Below are positions 28,124 through 37,326 of a stretch of 64,000 nt of DNA, piece by piece (positions within the stretch are counted from its first letter, which is position 1; each line of letters begins with the position of its first letter). The position numbers and the translations under genes are program-made. Source of the DNA: Motilibacter rhizosphaerae (GTDB taxonomy: Bacteria; Actinomycetota; Actinomycetes; Motilibacterales; Motilibacteraceae); the NCBI RefSeq assembly GCF_004216915.1, contig NZ_SGXD01000001.1:124001-188000 (forward strand). Direction: 5' to 3'. The notes beneath the pieces are model-generated. The model was not told the DNA's origin and did not search any database. It saw only the letters and a program-made list of their open reading frames with translations.

Positions 28124-30221
28124 CGGGCAGCTCCTCCGCGGGCGGGAGCACCACCTCCAGCGCGGCCTCGGGGGCGGGCACGGCGAGCAGGTAGCCCTGC
28201 GCGAAGCCGCAGCCGAGCTCGGTCACGGCCGTGAGCTGGTCGTGGGTCTCGATCCCCTCGGCGACGGTCGCGATGTCGAGCTCGGCCGCGAGCATGGCGA
28301 GCGCGCCGACGATGGCGGCCTCGTTGCGCCCGGGGAGCCCCGCCACCAGGCACCGGTCGAGCTTGAGCACGTCGATCGGCAGCGTCTGCAGCCAGGAGAT
28401 GGAGGTGCTGCCGGCGCCGAAGTCGTCGAGCGCGATCCCGACCCCGCGCGAGCGCACCTCGGCGAGCAGCCCCGCCACCGGGGCGGGGTCGGAGACGAGC
28501 AGCCGCTCGCTCACCTCGAGCTCCAGCGCGTGCGCCGGCAGGCCCGCGGTCTCCAGCAGCTCGTCCAGCTCGTCGAGGAAGCCCGGCGCGTTGAGCTGGC
28601 GGTGGGCGACGTTGAGGCAGAGCACCGGCGCGCGGCCGCCCCACCGCTCGACCCAGCTGCGGGCCTGGCCCACCCCGAGCTGCAGGACGCGGCGGCCGAG
28701 GTCGACGACCAGCCCGGTGTGCTCCGCGACCGAGAGGAACTCGCCCGGCAGCGCGAGGCCCCCGTCCGGCTGGCGCCAGCGCAGCAGGGCCTCCACCCGG
28801 GCGGTACGGCCGGTCGCCAGCTCGACGATCGGCTGGAAGTGCAGCTCGAGCTCGTCCTGGCCGAGAGCGCGGCGCAGCCCCGCCTCGGAGCGCAGCCGCT
28901 GGTCCAGCTCGTCGCGGAGACCGCGGTCGAACACCTCGATGCGCCCGCGGCCCTTGCGCTTCGCGGCGTACAGCGCGGCGTCGGCCTCGCTCAGCGCGGT
29001 CGGTCCGCTGCCGGCGCCGGGCCGCAGCGTCGTCAGCCCGATGCTCACCGTCGCGTGCGTGACCGCGCCCGCCAGCGCGTACTGCCCGCACAGCGCGTCC
29101 TGCACCCGCTCGGCGACGCCGAGCGCCTCCCGGGCGTCGCCCAGCGACTCGCAGACGACGACGAACTCGTCGCCGCCGAAGCGCGCGACGACGTCGCCCG
29201 GGCGCAGCACCTGGCGGAGCCGGCGGGCGACCTCGGCGAGCAGCTCGTCCCCGGCGGCGTGGCCGCGCGTGTCGTTGACGAGCTTGAAGTCGTCGACGTC
29301 GCAGAAGAGCACAGCCGCGGTCGCCCCCCGCCGGCTCGCGCCGGAGACGGCGCGCTCGAGCAGCTCGCCGAGCAGCCGGCGGTTGGGCAGTCCCGTCAGC
29401 GGGTCGTGCGAGGCCTCGTGCGCCAGCCTGACCTCGAGCTCGCGGCGCTCGGTGACGTCGCGCCAGTTGACGACGATGCCGGCCACCGCGGGGTCGTCCA
29501 GCCGGTTCGTCGCGCTCACCTGCGCCCAGCGGGTGCTCCCGCTCGCGTGGCGCACCCCGAGGTCGAGCCGCACCCGGGCGCCCGGGCCGTCGACCAGGAG
29601 CTGCTCGAACGCCGCCACGGCGCGCGGCCGGTCCTCCTCGGCGACCAGCGCCGTGTAGGAGAGCTCCGCGACCTCGTCGGCGGGGTGCCCGAGGATGCGC
29701 TCGATGGCCGGGCTGACGTACGTCGTCCGGCCCTCGCCGTCGAACACGTGGATGACATCGGTCGCCTGCTCGACCAGCGCGCGGAAGGCGCGCTCACGGG
29801 CGGCGGCACCCCGGTGCGCGTTGCGCACGGCGGTGACGTCGCGGAAGAGCATGACGACGAGCCCCTCCTCCGCGCAGGTGTGGATCTGGAAGACGCGCCC
29901 GGCCAGGTGGTCGGCGGCGACGCTCGGCTCGGACTCGTGGAGCCGCGGGCCACCGCCGTCGGCGACGGCGACGCAGGCGTCCCACGACACCGAGCCGACC
30001 GCCCAGGGGAAGACCTCGCGCATCGTCCGGCCGAGCAGCGAGCCCGCCCCGAGCAGGGAGACGACACCCGCGTTCTCGTAGACGTAGCGGAAGTCGACGA
30101 CGACGCCGTCCGCGTCCCGCAGCGGGTCGGCGACGAGCAGGCCGTCCACCTCGTTGTCCGCGACCGCGGCGAGCACGGCGGCCTCCACGCGCGGGTCGCG
30201 CTCGGCCGCCCCGTCGTCCAT
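28113..30221 (-). CDS. PAS-GGDEF-EAL cyclic-di-GMP enzyme
   Basis: 702 aa cytosolic protein. A PAS-like domain covers about residues 10-125, a second PAS 140-260, GGDEF 270-425 and EAL 440-690. The cyclase motif RFGGDEF is intact, with an inhibitory-site RPGD five residues before it. The EAL half keeps EALLRW, the Asn in LNVAHRQL, the Glu in LEVSERLL, DDFGAG, LKLDR and VAEGIET. Both synthesis and breakdown of c-di-GMP are therefore possible. ATG 30221 is chosen for the GGAGG just upstream. No membrane segment is seen. Confidence 0.9.
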   Translation of the reverse strand: MDDGAAERDPRVEAAVLAAVADNEVDGLLVADPLRDADGVVVDFRYVYENAGVVSLLGAGSLLGRTMREVFPWAVGSVSWDACVAVADGGGPRLHESEPSVAADHLAGRVFQIHTCAEEGLVVMLFRDVTAVRNAHRGAAARERAFRALVEQATDVIHVFDGEGRTTYVSPAIERILGHPADEVAELSYTALVAEEDRPRAVAAFEQLLVDGPGARVRLDLGVRHASGSTRWAQVSATNRLDDPAVAGIVVNWRDVTERRELEVRLAHEASHDPLTGLPNRRLLGELLERAVSGASRRGATAAVLFCDVDDFKLVNDTRGHAAGDELLAEVARRLRQVLRPGDVVARFGGDEFVVVCESLGDAREALGVAERVQDALCGQYALAGAVTHATVSIGLTTLRPGAGSGPTALSEADAALYAAKRKGRGRIEVFDRGLRDELDQRLRSEAGLRRALGQDELELHFQPIVELATGRTARVEALLRWRQPDGGLALPGEFLSVAEHTGLVVDLGRRVLQLGVGQARSWVERWGGRAPVLCLNVAHRQLNAPGFLDELDELLETAGLPAHALELEVSERLLVSDPAPVAGLLAEVRSRGVGIALDDFGAGSTSISWLQTLPIDVLKLDRCLVAGLPGRNEAAIVGALAMLAAELDIATVAEGIETHDQLTAVTELGCGFAQGYLLAVPAPEAALEVVLPPAEELPVRR

Positions 30222-30337
30222 GTGCCTCCGTCCCCCGGCGGTCTGCTGGAGACGTGGTACCACGAGCGGGGCCCGGCGTGGAGGCCCGTCAGGGCATCTG
30301 GCGGAATCCGGAGCGGGCTCGCGCCGTTGCCGAGAGC

Positions 30338-30979
30338 ATGAGCGACACCCTCCGCATCGACGTCTGGTCCGACGTGGCGTGCCCCTGGTGCTACATCGGG
30401 AAGCACCGCCTCGAGCGTGCCCTGGCGGCGTACGACGGGGAGGTGGAGGTGGTCTCGCACGCCTTCCTGCTCGACCCCTCCGCGCCCGCCGAGGCGCGCC
30501 CGCTCGACGAGCACCTGGCCGAGCGGTTCGGCGCCGACCGGGTGCCGGGCATGCAGGCCCACGTCACCGGCATCGCCGCAGCGGAGGGGCTGGAGCTCCA
30601 CCTGGACCGGGCGCTCGCGGTGAGCACCCGGGACGCGCACCGCCTGCTGGCGCTCGGCCGCCACGAGGGCGTCCAGCCCGAGGTGCAGGAGCGGCTCTTC
30701 CGGGCGTACTTCACCGAGGGCCGCGACCTCGGGGACCTGTTCGTCCTCGCCGAGATCGGGGTCGAGGCCGGACTCGACGGCGCCCGCGTCCGGGAGTGGC
30801 TGGCCGGCGACCACGGCGCGGAGGAGGTCGAGGAGGAGCTGGCGACCGCCCGCGACCTCGGGATCACCGCGGTGCCGACCTTCGTCATCGACCGGCGCTA
30901 CGCGGTGCAGGGCGCCCAGGAGCCGGCGACGCTGCTGCGCGTGCTCGAGCAGGTCTCGCGGGAGCGGCGCCCGGCGTAG
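30338..30979 (+). CDS. DsbA-family oxidoreductase (FrnE-like)
   Basis: 213 aa thioredoxin-fold protein with an inserted helical domain. The active site CPWC is at residues 15-18 (DVACPWCYIGKHRLE) and the cis-proline loop is GITAVPTFVIDRRYAVQGAQ near the end. There is no signal peptide, so it is a cytosolic FrnE-type disulfide oxidoreductase/isomerase, a class linked to oxidative stress. ATG 30338 is the start. It diverges from the GGDEF-EAL gene. Confidence 0.88.
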   Translation: MSDTLRIDVWSDVACPWCYIGKHRLERALAAYDGEVEVVSHAFLLDPSAPAEARPLDEHLAERFGADRVPGMQAHVTGIAAAEGLELHLDRALAVSTRDAHRLLALGRHEGVQPEVQERLFRAYFTEGRDLGDLFVLAEIGVEAGLDGARVREWLAGDHGAEEVEEELATARDLGITAVPTFVIDRRYAVQGAQEPATLLRVLEQVSRERRPA

Positions 30980-31022
30980 TGCCGGGCGGCCGCTCCCGCG
31001 GTCCCTTCGAAGGGCGCTCTCG

Positions 31023-32066
31023 CTAGAGGGTCTTCGCGTCGATGACGAACCGGTAGCGCACGTCGCTCGCGACGACCCGGTCCCACGCCTCGGGGATCCG
31101 GTCGGCGGGGATGACCTCGACCTGAGCACCGAGGCCGTGCTCGGCGCAGAAGTCGAGCATCTCCTGGGTCTCGGGGATGCCGCCGATGCCCGAGCCGGCG
31201 AGCGAGCGGCGCCCGCCCATGAGCGAGCCGAGCGAGACCGAGACCGGCTCCGGCGGCGCGCCGACCTGCACCATCACGCCGTTGGTGCGCAGCAGGCCGA
31301 GGTAGTCGTCCATCGGCAGCGGCGCGGAGACGGTGTTGACGATGAGGTCGAAGCTGCCCTTGAGCGCCTCGAACGTGTCGGGGTCGCTCGTCGCGTAGTA
31401 CGCGGAGGCGCCGAGCCGCAGCCCGTCCTCCTGCTTCTTGAGCGACTGGCTCAAGACGGTGACGCGCGCGCCCAGGGCGGCAGCGATCTGCACGCCCATG
31501 TGGCCGAGCCCGCCGAGGCCGACGATCGCGACCTCCTTGCCCGGGCCCGCGCCCCAGTGGTGCAGCGGGGAGTAGAGCGTGATGCCGGCGCACAGCAGCG
31601 GCGCGGCCACGTCGAGGGAGAGCGCATCCGGGATCTTGAGGGCGAAGTCCTCGGTGACCACGATCGAGGCGGAGTAGCCGCCAGCGGTGGGCTTGCCGTC
31701 GCGGCCGGTGCTCGCGTACGTGCCGATGTTGCCGTTCAGGCAGTACTGCTCGAGGCCCTGCTGGCAGTTCGCGCACTCGCGGCACGAGTCGACCATGCAG
31801 CCGACCCCGACGCGGTCGCCCACGGCGTGCTTGGTGACGGCGGAGCCGACCTCCTCGACGACGCCGGCGATCTCGTGGCCGACGACGATCGGGTACGTGA
31901 CGGGGCCCCACTCGCCGCGCGCGGTGTGGATGTCCGAGTGGCAGATGCCGGCGTACGCGATGGCGATGCGGACCTCGTGGGGGCCGACGTCGCGCCGCTC
32001 GATCGTGGTCGGCTGCGGGGGCTGGTCGGCGCTGGGGGCGGCGTAGGCCTTGGCGGTGGTGGGCAT
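31023..32066 (-). CDS. NADP-dependent alcohol dehydrogenase (AdhC/YahK-like)
   Basis: 347 aa medium-chain zinc dehydrogenase of the cinnamyl-alcohol-dehydrogenase branch. Catalytic zinc residues lie in [17 protein letters not shown] and [13 protein letters not shown], the structural zinc lobe in [15 protein letters not shown], and the cofactor site in [14 protein letters not shown]. It likely reduces aldehydes with broad specificity. ATG 32066 is the start and no operon partner is obvious. It converges with the DsbA-like gene. Confidence 0.9.
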   Translation of the reverse strand: MPTTAKAYAAPSADQPPQPTTIERRDVGPHEVRIAIAYAGICHSDIHTARGEWGPVTYPIVVGHEIAGVVEEVGSAVTKHAVGDRVGVGCMVDSCRECANCQQGLEQYCLNGNIGTYASTGRDGKPTAGGYSASIVVTEDFALKIPDALSLDVAAPLLCAGITLYSPLHHWGAGPGKEVAIVGLGGLGHMGVQIAAALGARVTVLSQSLKKQEDGLRLGASAYYATSDPDTFEALKGSFDLIVNTVSAPLPMDDYLGLLRTNGVMVQVGAPPEPVSVSLGSLMGGRRSLAGSGIGGIPETQEMLDFCAEHGLGAQVEVIPADRIPEAWDRVVASDVRYRFVIDAKTL

Positions 32067-32146
32067 GCAGGGGTCCTCTGGCGCGGAGTGGCGCTCGCGC
32101 GTGGTGGTGCGTCGAGCGGGGGGACCCTACCCCGTGACCCGCCGGC

Positions 32147-32542
32147 CTACTGCTGCTCCGCCTGCTGCTGGTCGTCTCCGGGGCGGTCGCCGAGCAGGGC
32201 GGCGACGCGCTGGCGGGTCACGCCGTACATCGTCGCGATGCGCTGGTGGCTCAGCCCCTCGTCGGCCAGCGCCCGGGCCTGCGAGCGGCGGAAGCGCGCA
32301 CTGGCGTCGGTGACCCGGTCGCGCAGCGTCGTCACGGCCTCGACGATCAGCGGGCGGTCCTCCGCCTCGACGACGTCGCGCCACGCGGGGACCCGCTCCT
32401 TCTCGACGGCGAGCTCGCGGCAGCGCTGCGCGAGCGAGCGGTAGTCGCCGGCCGCCTGCTCGAGCACCTCGGCCAGGTCGCGCAGCGCGTCGAGCGCGGC
32501 GTCGTGCTCGAGTTCGGGGCGGGGAGGGGCGGCGCGGTCCAC
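32147..32542 (-). CDS. Small helix-turn-helix protein with helical N-terminus
   Basis: 131 aa. Residues 10-90 are predicted helical and coiled-coil-like (LRDLAEVLEQAAGDYRSLAQ). Residues about 85-118 form a helix-turn-helix (ADEGLSHQRIATMYGVTRQRV), and the tail is Gln/Glu-rich. GTG 32542 is the start. It diverges from an RsbW-like gene across a gap with two CGCAAC-N4-GTTGCG palindromes, which it may bind. I do not recognise a named family. Confidence 0.7.
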   Translation of the reverse strand: MDRAAPPRPELEHDAALDALRDLAEVLEQAAGDYRSLAQRCRELAVEKERVPAWRDVVEAEDRPLIVEAVTTLRDRVTDASARFRRSQARALADEGLSHQRIATMYGVTRQRVAALLGDRPGDDQQQAEQQ

Positions 32543-32572
32543 AGGAACCTCCCAGAGGCTCAGGTCGCGCTA

Positions 32573-32616
32573 CGCAACGACCGTTGCGCAACGTGGTGCC
32601 GCAACCACCGTTGCGG
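32573..32616. promoter_or_regulatory. Paired CGCAAC-N4-GTTGCG palindromes (putative operators)
   Basis: CGCAAC-GACC-GTTGCG spans 32573-32588 and CCGCAAC-CACC-GTTGCGG spans 32599-32616 (arms of seven). The centres are 27 bases apart, with a further palindrome GTTGCGCAAC at 32583-32592. They sit in the 131-base gap between the HTH gene (leftward) and the RsbW-like gene (rightward), the position expected for a regulator controlling both. Binding is inferred. Confidence 0.55.
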
Positions 32617-32673
32617 CGACGACATCGTACGGGTCGCACCCCGCCCAGCCCGAGAAGAGGACGAACCCGCTCC

Positions 32674-33066
32674 ATGACCGCAGGCCAGCGCCTCACGCTC
32701 GCGCTCGACCTCCCGCTCGGCCCGGAGGCCTGCGCGGTCGCCCGGCGCACCGTCCGCGACGCGCTCTCCGCCTGGGGCGTGGGCGGGGAGGGCCTGGCGT
32801 ACGACGCGACGCTGGTGGTCACCGAACTGGTGAGCAACGGCGTCCGGCACGGCGGGGACGCCGTGCGCCTCGAGCTCGCGACGGAGGCCGGCTGCCTGGA
32901 GGTGGCCGTCGTGGACGGCTCCGCCGTGCTGCCGGAGGCGCGCGGCTCCGACGGCGAGAGCGAGGGCGGCCGCGGCGTCGCGATCATCGAGGCGGTGTCC
33001 CGGCGCTGGGGCGTCCAGGCGCTGGGTGAGGGCAAGCGGGTCTGGGCCGAGATCGCGCGGGGCTGA
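32674..33066 (+). CDS. RsbW-like anti-sigma factor / ATP-binding protein
   Basis: 130 aa GHKL-fold ATPase alone. N-box VTELVSNGVRHGG and G-box GRGVAIIEAVSRRWGVQ are clear, nearly the same as those in the SpoIIE fusion protein at 10524. Such small actinobacterial proteins act as anti-sigma kinases or ATP-binding regulators. ATG 32674 is the start, with GAAGAGG about 14 bases upstream. The stop codon lies inside the first unit of a 16-base tandem repeat. Confidence 0.82.
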   Translation: MTAGQRLTLALDLPLGPEACAVARRTVRDALSAWGVGGEGLAYDATLVVTELVSNGVRHGGDAVRLELATEAGCLEVAVVDGSAVLPEARGSDGESEGGRGVAIIEAVSRRWGVQALGEGKRVWAEIARG

Positions 33067-33124
33067 GGTCGCGCTGGGCTGAGGTCGCCCTGGGCTGAGG
33101 TCGCCCTGGGCTGAGGTCGCGTTG
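33061..33124. repeat. 16-base tandem repeat, four units
   Basis: Four head-to-tail copies of GGCTGAGGTCGCSCTG lie at 33061-33076, 33077-33092, 33093-33108 and 33109-33124. The two middle copies are identical and the outer ones differ by one or two bases. The array begins with the last Gly codon and the TGA of the RsbW-like gene, so every unit carries a stop codon in that frame. It probably arose by slippage and directly precedes a strong hairpin. Confidence 0.85.
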
Positions 33125-33143
33125 CGCTCCCCCCGCCAGATGC

Positions 33144-33192
33144 GAACGGGGGCACCCAGTGGGCTCCGGAGAGCCACTGGGTGCCCCCGTTC
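33144..33192. terminator. Two-way terminator hairpin, 19-bp stem
   Basis: Positions 33144-33162 pair perfectly with 33174-33192 around an 11-base loop. It lies between the converging ends of the RsbW-like gene and fba, where a bidirectional terminator is expected. No U-tract follows on either side, so it may act with Rho or as a 3'-end stabiliser. Confidence 0.75.
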
Positions 33193-33215
33193 ACTCGAGC
33201 GGGGAGCGCCGAGCG

Positions 33216-34241
<1,026 letters not shown>

Positions 34242-34308
34242 GGGCGATCCTCGGGGGCTCGGGTGGGCGTCGTACTCCGTCGTAGTCTCCCACGGCAGGA
34301 TGGGTGCC

Positions 34309-35196
34309 GTGGACCTGCCTCCGACCGCGCTGCTCGCCGGTCTGGCCACGGTCGACCTCGTCCACGTGGTGAGACGCTTCCCCGCCCCGGACGAGAAGGT
34401 GCGCGCCGAGTCGCAGGAGCTCGCCGCCGGCGGGCCCGCGGCCAACGCCGCCGTCGCGTACGCCGCGCTGGGCGGCCGCGCCCGGCTGCTGACCGCGCTG
34501 GGGAGCAGCGCGCTCGCCGCCGTCGCGCACGAGGACCTGCGGACGCACGGGGTGGAGGTCGTCGACCTCGCCGCCGGCTCCCCCGAGCCGCCTCCGGTCG
34601 CGGCGTGCGCGGTCGACGAGCACGGCGCGCGGACCGTCGTCTCGGTCGGGGCAGCCGCCAGCGCGGTCACGCTCGCCTCCGTCGACCTCGAGGACGCCTC
34701 CGTGGTGCTCCTCGACGGGCACCACCCGCTGGTCGCGCTCGAGGTCGCGCGTGCTGCCAGGGCTTCCGGCGTCCCGGTCGTGCTCGACGCGGGGTCCTGG
34801 AAGCCCGTGCTGGCCGACCTGCTCCCCCTGGTCGACGTGGCGGTGTGCAGCGCCGGGTTCCGCGTGCCGGGCTCGTCGGGCGACCTCGAGGACGTGCTGG
34901 CAGCAGGGGCTTCGTCGGTGGCCGTGACGGCTGGCGGAGGCCCGGTCCGCTGGCACGACGGGAGATCTGCAGGTGAGGTCCCCGTCGCCGCCGTCCCCGT
35001 GGTCGACACGCTCGGCGCGGGCGACGCCTTCCACGGCGCCTTCGCCTGGGCCACCGCCACGCGGCCGGGGCGCGCACTGCCGGAGCGGCTCGGCTTCGCG
35101 GCGGCGGTCGCCGGCGTACGCGTCGGTGTGGCTGGCGCGCGCGCCTGGCTGGCGGACCCGTCACTCGCGCGAGCGGTCGAGGAGTGGTTGCGGTGA
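34309..35196 (+). CDS. PfkB-family carbohydrate kinase (ribokinase-like)
   Basis: 295 aa. It has the N-terminal motif GLATVDLVHVVRRFP, the substrate loop AAGGPAANAAVAYAALGG and the catalytic signature DTLGAGDAFHGAFAWA near residue 240. It phosphorylates a sugar or nucleoside with ATP; the substrate is unknown. GTG 34309 is preferred because GGCAGG lies nine bases upstream; ATG 34300 is too close to it. Its stop overlaps the next kinase (GTGA). Confidence 0.82.
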   Translation: MDLPPTALLAGLATVDLVHVVRRFPAPDEKVRAESQELAAGGPAANAAVAYAALGGRARLLTALGSSALAAVAHEDLRTHGVEVVDLAAGSPEPPPVAACAVDEHGARTVVSVGAAASAVTLASVDLEDASVVLLDGHHPLVALEVARAARASGVPVVLDAGSWKPVLADLLPLVDVAVCSAGFRVPGSSGDLEDVLAAGASSVAVTAGGGPVRWHDGRSAGEVPVAAVPVVDTLGAGDAFHGAFAWATATRPGRALPERLGFAAAVAGVRVGVAGARAWLADPSLARAVEEWLR

Positions 35197-35801
35197 AGGA
35201 GGACCTGCTCGCCCGGGCGCGTGCGCTCAGCACCGCCGGGGGCCGCCGGCTGCTCGGGCTCACCGGTCCGCCCGGCGCCGGGAAGTCCACGCTCGCCGGC
35301 GAGCTCGTCACCGCGCTCGGTGACGCCGCGGCGCTCGTGCCCATGGACGGCTTCCACCTCGCCGACGACGTGCTGGTGCGCCTCGGGCGGCGCGGCCGCA
35401 AGGGCGCGCCCGACACCTTCGACGCGTCCGGCTGGGTCGCCCTGCTGCGGCGGCTGCGGGCGGCCGACGAGGAGTGCGTGTGGGCGCCGGAGTTCCGCCG
35501 GGAGGTCGAGGACGCCGTCGCCGGCGCGATCGGGGTGCCGCGCGACGTGCCGCTGGTCGTCGTCGAGGGCAACTACCTGCTGCTGGACGAGGGTCCGTGG
35601 GCGCAGGTCCGGGACCTGCTCGACGAGGTCTGGTACGTCGCTCCCCCTGACGACCTCCGGGTCGAGCGGCTCGTCGCCCGCCATGTCGCCTTCGGCAAGG
35701 ACCCCGAGGAGGCCCGGTCGTGGGTGCTCGGCAGCGACGAGCGCAACGCCGCGCTCGTCGCTGCCACGCGGGACCGGGCTGACCTCGTGGTGGAGCCGTA
35801 G
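35193..35801 (+). CDS. P-loop kinase of the uridine kinase/PanK/PRK-like family
   Basis: 202 aa. The Walker A loop is GLTGPPGAGKSTLAGEL near residue 25. VPMDGFHLADDVL follows, the typical Asp-Gly-Phe-His of this family, with VVVEGNYLLLDEGPW as the Walker B strand. It transfers phosphate to a nucleoside, pantothenate or sugar; related actinobacterial genes are annotated as nucleoside or fructose-linked kinases. GTG 35193 overlaps the PfkB stop and has GAGGAG upstream, so the two kinases are coupled. Confidence 0.8.
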   Translation: MKEDLLARARALSTAGGRRLLGLTGPPGAGKSTLAGELVTALGDAAALVPMDGFHLADDVLVRLGRRGRKGAPDTFDASGWVALLRRLRAADEECVWAPEFRREVEDAVAGAIGVPRDVPLVVVEGNYLLLDEGPWAQVRDLLDEVWYVAPPDDLRVERLVARHVAFGKDPEEARSWVLGSDERNAALVAATRDRADLVVEP

Positions 35802-35805
35802 GCGC

Positions 35806-36273
35806 TCAGCCGGCGATGGAGCGCTGGTCCGCCGGGGGCTGCGGGACTCCGCGTACCTCCACGCGGCGGGGCTGGGCGGAGGCGAGCACCGGCACGCGGA
35901 GCGCGAGCACGCCGTGCTCCCAGCTGGCCTCGAGCGCCTCGAGGTCGAGCCCGTCGGGGAAGGTGATCTGCTGGCGGAACTCGCCGGTGAAGCGGCCGCG
36001 GGCGTAGACGACGCTGCCCTCCGGCTCGACCGGCTGGCGCTTCGCGCTCACCGTCACGGCGCGGCCCTCGACGCGGACGTCGAGGTCCGACCAATCGGCG
36101 CCCGGCATGTCGAACTCGAGGACGAGGGCGTCGCCCCGGCGGACGACGTCGAAGGGGATGCCGCTCACGGGAGCCGCGGCTCGGGGCGTCGCCGACGCGC
36201 CGAGGACCCGCTGGGCGAGCCGGTCGAAGTCGGCGAGGAAGGGGTCGAGCCCACGGGTGTCGAACAGCTGCAT
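35806..36273 (-). CDS. Hsp20 small heat-shock protein
   Basis: 155 aa. The alpha-crystallin domain spans about residues 40-140 (VVRRGDALVLEFDMPGADWS, then RGRFTGEFRQQITFPDGLD and ASWEHGVLALRVPVL). It is an ATP-independent holdase that keeps unfolding proteins soluble. ATG 36273 is set by AAGGAGG eight bases upstream. It diverges from a MerR-type regulator, probably its heat-shock repressor. Confidence 0.93.
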   Translation of the reverse strand: MQLFDTRGLDPFLADFDRLAQRVLGASATPRAAAPVSGIPFDVVRRGDALVLEFDMPGADWSDLDVRVEGRAVTVSAKRQPVEPEGSVVYARGRFTGEFRQQITFPDGLDLEALEASWEHGVLALRVPVLASAQPRRVEVRGVPQPPADQRSIAG

Positions 36274-36363
36274 GGTGCGTGCCTCCTTGTCGTGGTGCAG
36301 CTGACTGGTGCAGCCGCCTCCTACCCGAGTCGGCGGTAACCTCAAACACCAGGCGCAGGTTTG

Positions 36364-36386
36364 CTCCTCTCCAGCCTGGAGAGGAG
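36364..36386. promoter_or_regulatory. 23-base perfect palindrome covering the merR ribosome site
   Basis: Arms CTCCTCTCCAG (36364-36374) and CTGGAGAGGAG (36376-36386) flank a single C. The right arm contains the GAGGAG ribosome site for the MerR start at 36393. As DNA it suits a MerR dimer; as RNA it would fold a hairpin that hides the ribosome site. Either would give feedback on the regulator. Confidence 0.55.
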
Positions 36387-36392
36387 GGAGCC

Positions 36393-36689
36393 GTGAGCCC
36401 CCTGCCCTTCGACGACCCCGCAGCGCCGCTCTACTCCGTGGGCCAGGTGGCGGGGATGCTCGCCGTCCAGCCGGCCTTCCTGCGCCGGCTCGACACGCAC
36501 GCGGTCGTCAGCCCGGCGCGCTCCGACGGCGGCCAGCGGCGCTACAGCCGGCACCAGGTCGAGCAGCTGCAGCAGGTCTGCGCGCTCGTCGACGAGGGGG
36601 TGACCCTCCCCGGGGTCCGCCACGTGCTGGGACTCCGTGCGCGCGTCGCCGAGCTCGAGGCGGAGGTGGCACGGCTGCGCCGGCGGTGA
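36393..36689 (+). CDS. MerR-family regulator, HspR-like
   Basis: 98 aa. The winged HTH reads YSVGQVAGMLAVQPAFLRRL with the wing ARSDGGQRRYSRHQVEQL, then a dimerising coil (LRARVAELEAEVARLRRR). There is no effector domain, as in HspR, the repressor of actinobacterial heat-shock genes. It diverges from hsp20, which supports that role. GTG 36393 follows GAGGAGGGAG. No classic HspR HAIR site (CTTGAGT-N7-ACTCAAG) is seen in the gap, so its operator may differ. Confidence 0.8.
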   Translation: MSPLPFDDPAAPLYSVGQVAGMLAVQPAFLRRLDTHAVVSPARSDGGQRRYSRHQVEQLQQVCALVDEGVTLPGVRHVLGLRARVAELEAEVARLRRR

Positions 36690-36710
36690 CCGGAGCGGCA
36701 GACTGCCGTC

Positions 36711-37316
36711 ATGGACCTCGTGCGCGGCGAGCTCGTGGCGCTGCTGGACCACGCCCACGACCGGCTCGAGCAGCGGCTCGAGGGGATGACGGACGACGAG
36801 CTGCGCTGGACCCCGACCGACGACGACCGCATCGGCATCGCCTGGCGGCTCCAGCACCTCACCCGGCTGTTCACCGAGCCGCGGGCCTGGACCTGGCTCG
36901 GAGCCGAGCCGCCCGCGCCCCGGGGCGGTCCCGAGCAGGTCACGGTGGCGTCCGTACGGGCCGCTCTGCGCGCGGCCTTCGCCCGCTGGCGCGACCTCGT
37001 CGCCGAGGTCGACGACCTCGCGCTGCCCGTCGGGCCGGCGGCCGGCGCGTACGCCTCGGCGACGCGGCTCGCCTTCGTGCTCCACGTCGTCGACGAGCTC
37101 GTCCACCACGCGGCCGAGGCCGCGCTGCTCCGGGACCTCTACGCCCGGCAGGTGCGGCTGGCCGGCTGCTCGTGCCGGCCCGAGGCCGAGCTGACGCGGT
37201 ACGTCCGGACCTGCGACCACTGCGACACCGAGCACAGCAGCCCGCACTGCGTGCACGACCAGCGCCAGGCCCCGTGCCCGGAGTGCGACGTCGTGCCGGT
37301 GCCGCAGCTGGGCTGA
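36711..37316 (+). CDS. DinB-superfamily protein with cysteine-rich C-terminal tail
   Basis: 201 aa. Residues 1-150 look like a DinB/YfiT four-helix bundle (LVALLDHAHDRLEQRLEGMT, a His in RLQHLTRLF, and HVVDELVHHAAEAALLRDLY near residue 130 supplying metal-binding histidines). The last 50 residues are unusual: CSC, then CDHCDTEH, HC, and CPEC, about eight cysteines with several histidines, suggesting an added zinc-binding knuckle. Some DinB proteins are thiol (mycothiol or bacillithiol) transferases. ATG 36711 is the start. It follows the MerR gene by 21 bases. Confidence 0.75.
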   Translation: MDLVRGELVALLDHAHDRLEQRLEGMTDDELRWTPTDDDRIGIAWRLQHLTRLFTEPRAWTWLGAEPPAPRGGPEQVTVASVRAALRAAFARWRDLVAEVDDLALPVGPAAGAYASATRLAFVLHVVDELVHHAAEAALLRDLYARQVRLAGCSCRPEAELTRYVRTCDHCDTEHSSPHCVHDQRQAPCPECDVVPVPQLG

Positions 37317-37326
37317 ACGCGCGCTG

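Noticed and set aside
33061-33124. CRISPR-like array
   Set aside because: Units are only 16 bases, directly abutting without spacers, so this is a simple tandem repeat.
34242-35684. Upstream in-frame extension of fba
   Set aside because: It is antisense to the PfkB and P-loop kinase genes; fba begins at 34241 with the family-typical N-terminus.
36274-36392. HspR HAIR operator in the hsp20/merR gap
   Set aside because: Only loose resemblance (GAGT and CTC segments) was found; the CTTGAGT-N7-ACTCAAG pattern is absent.
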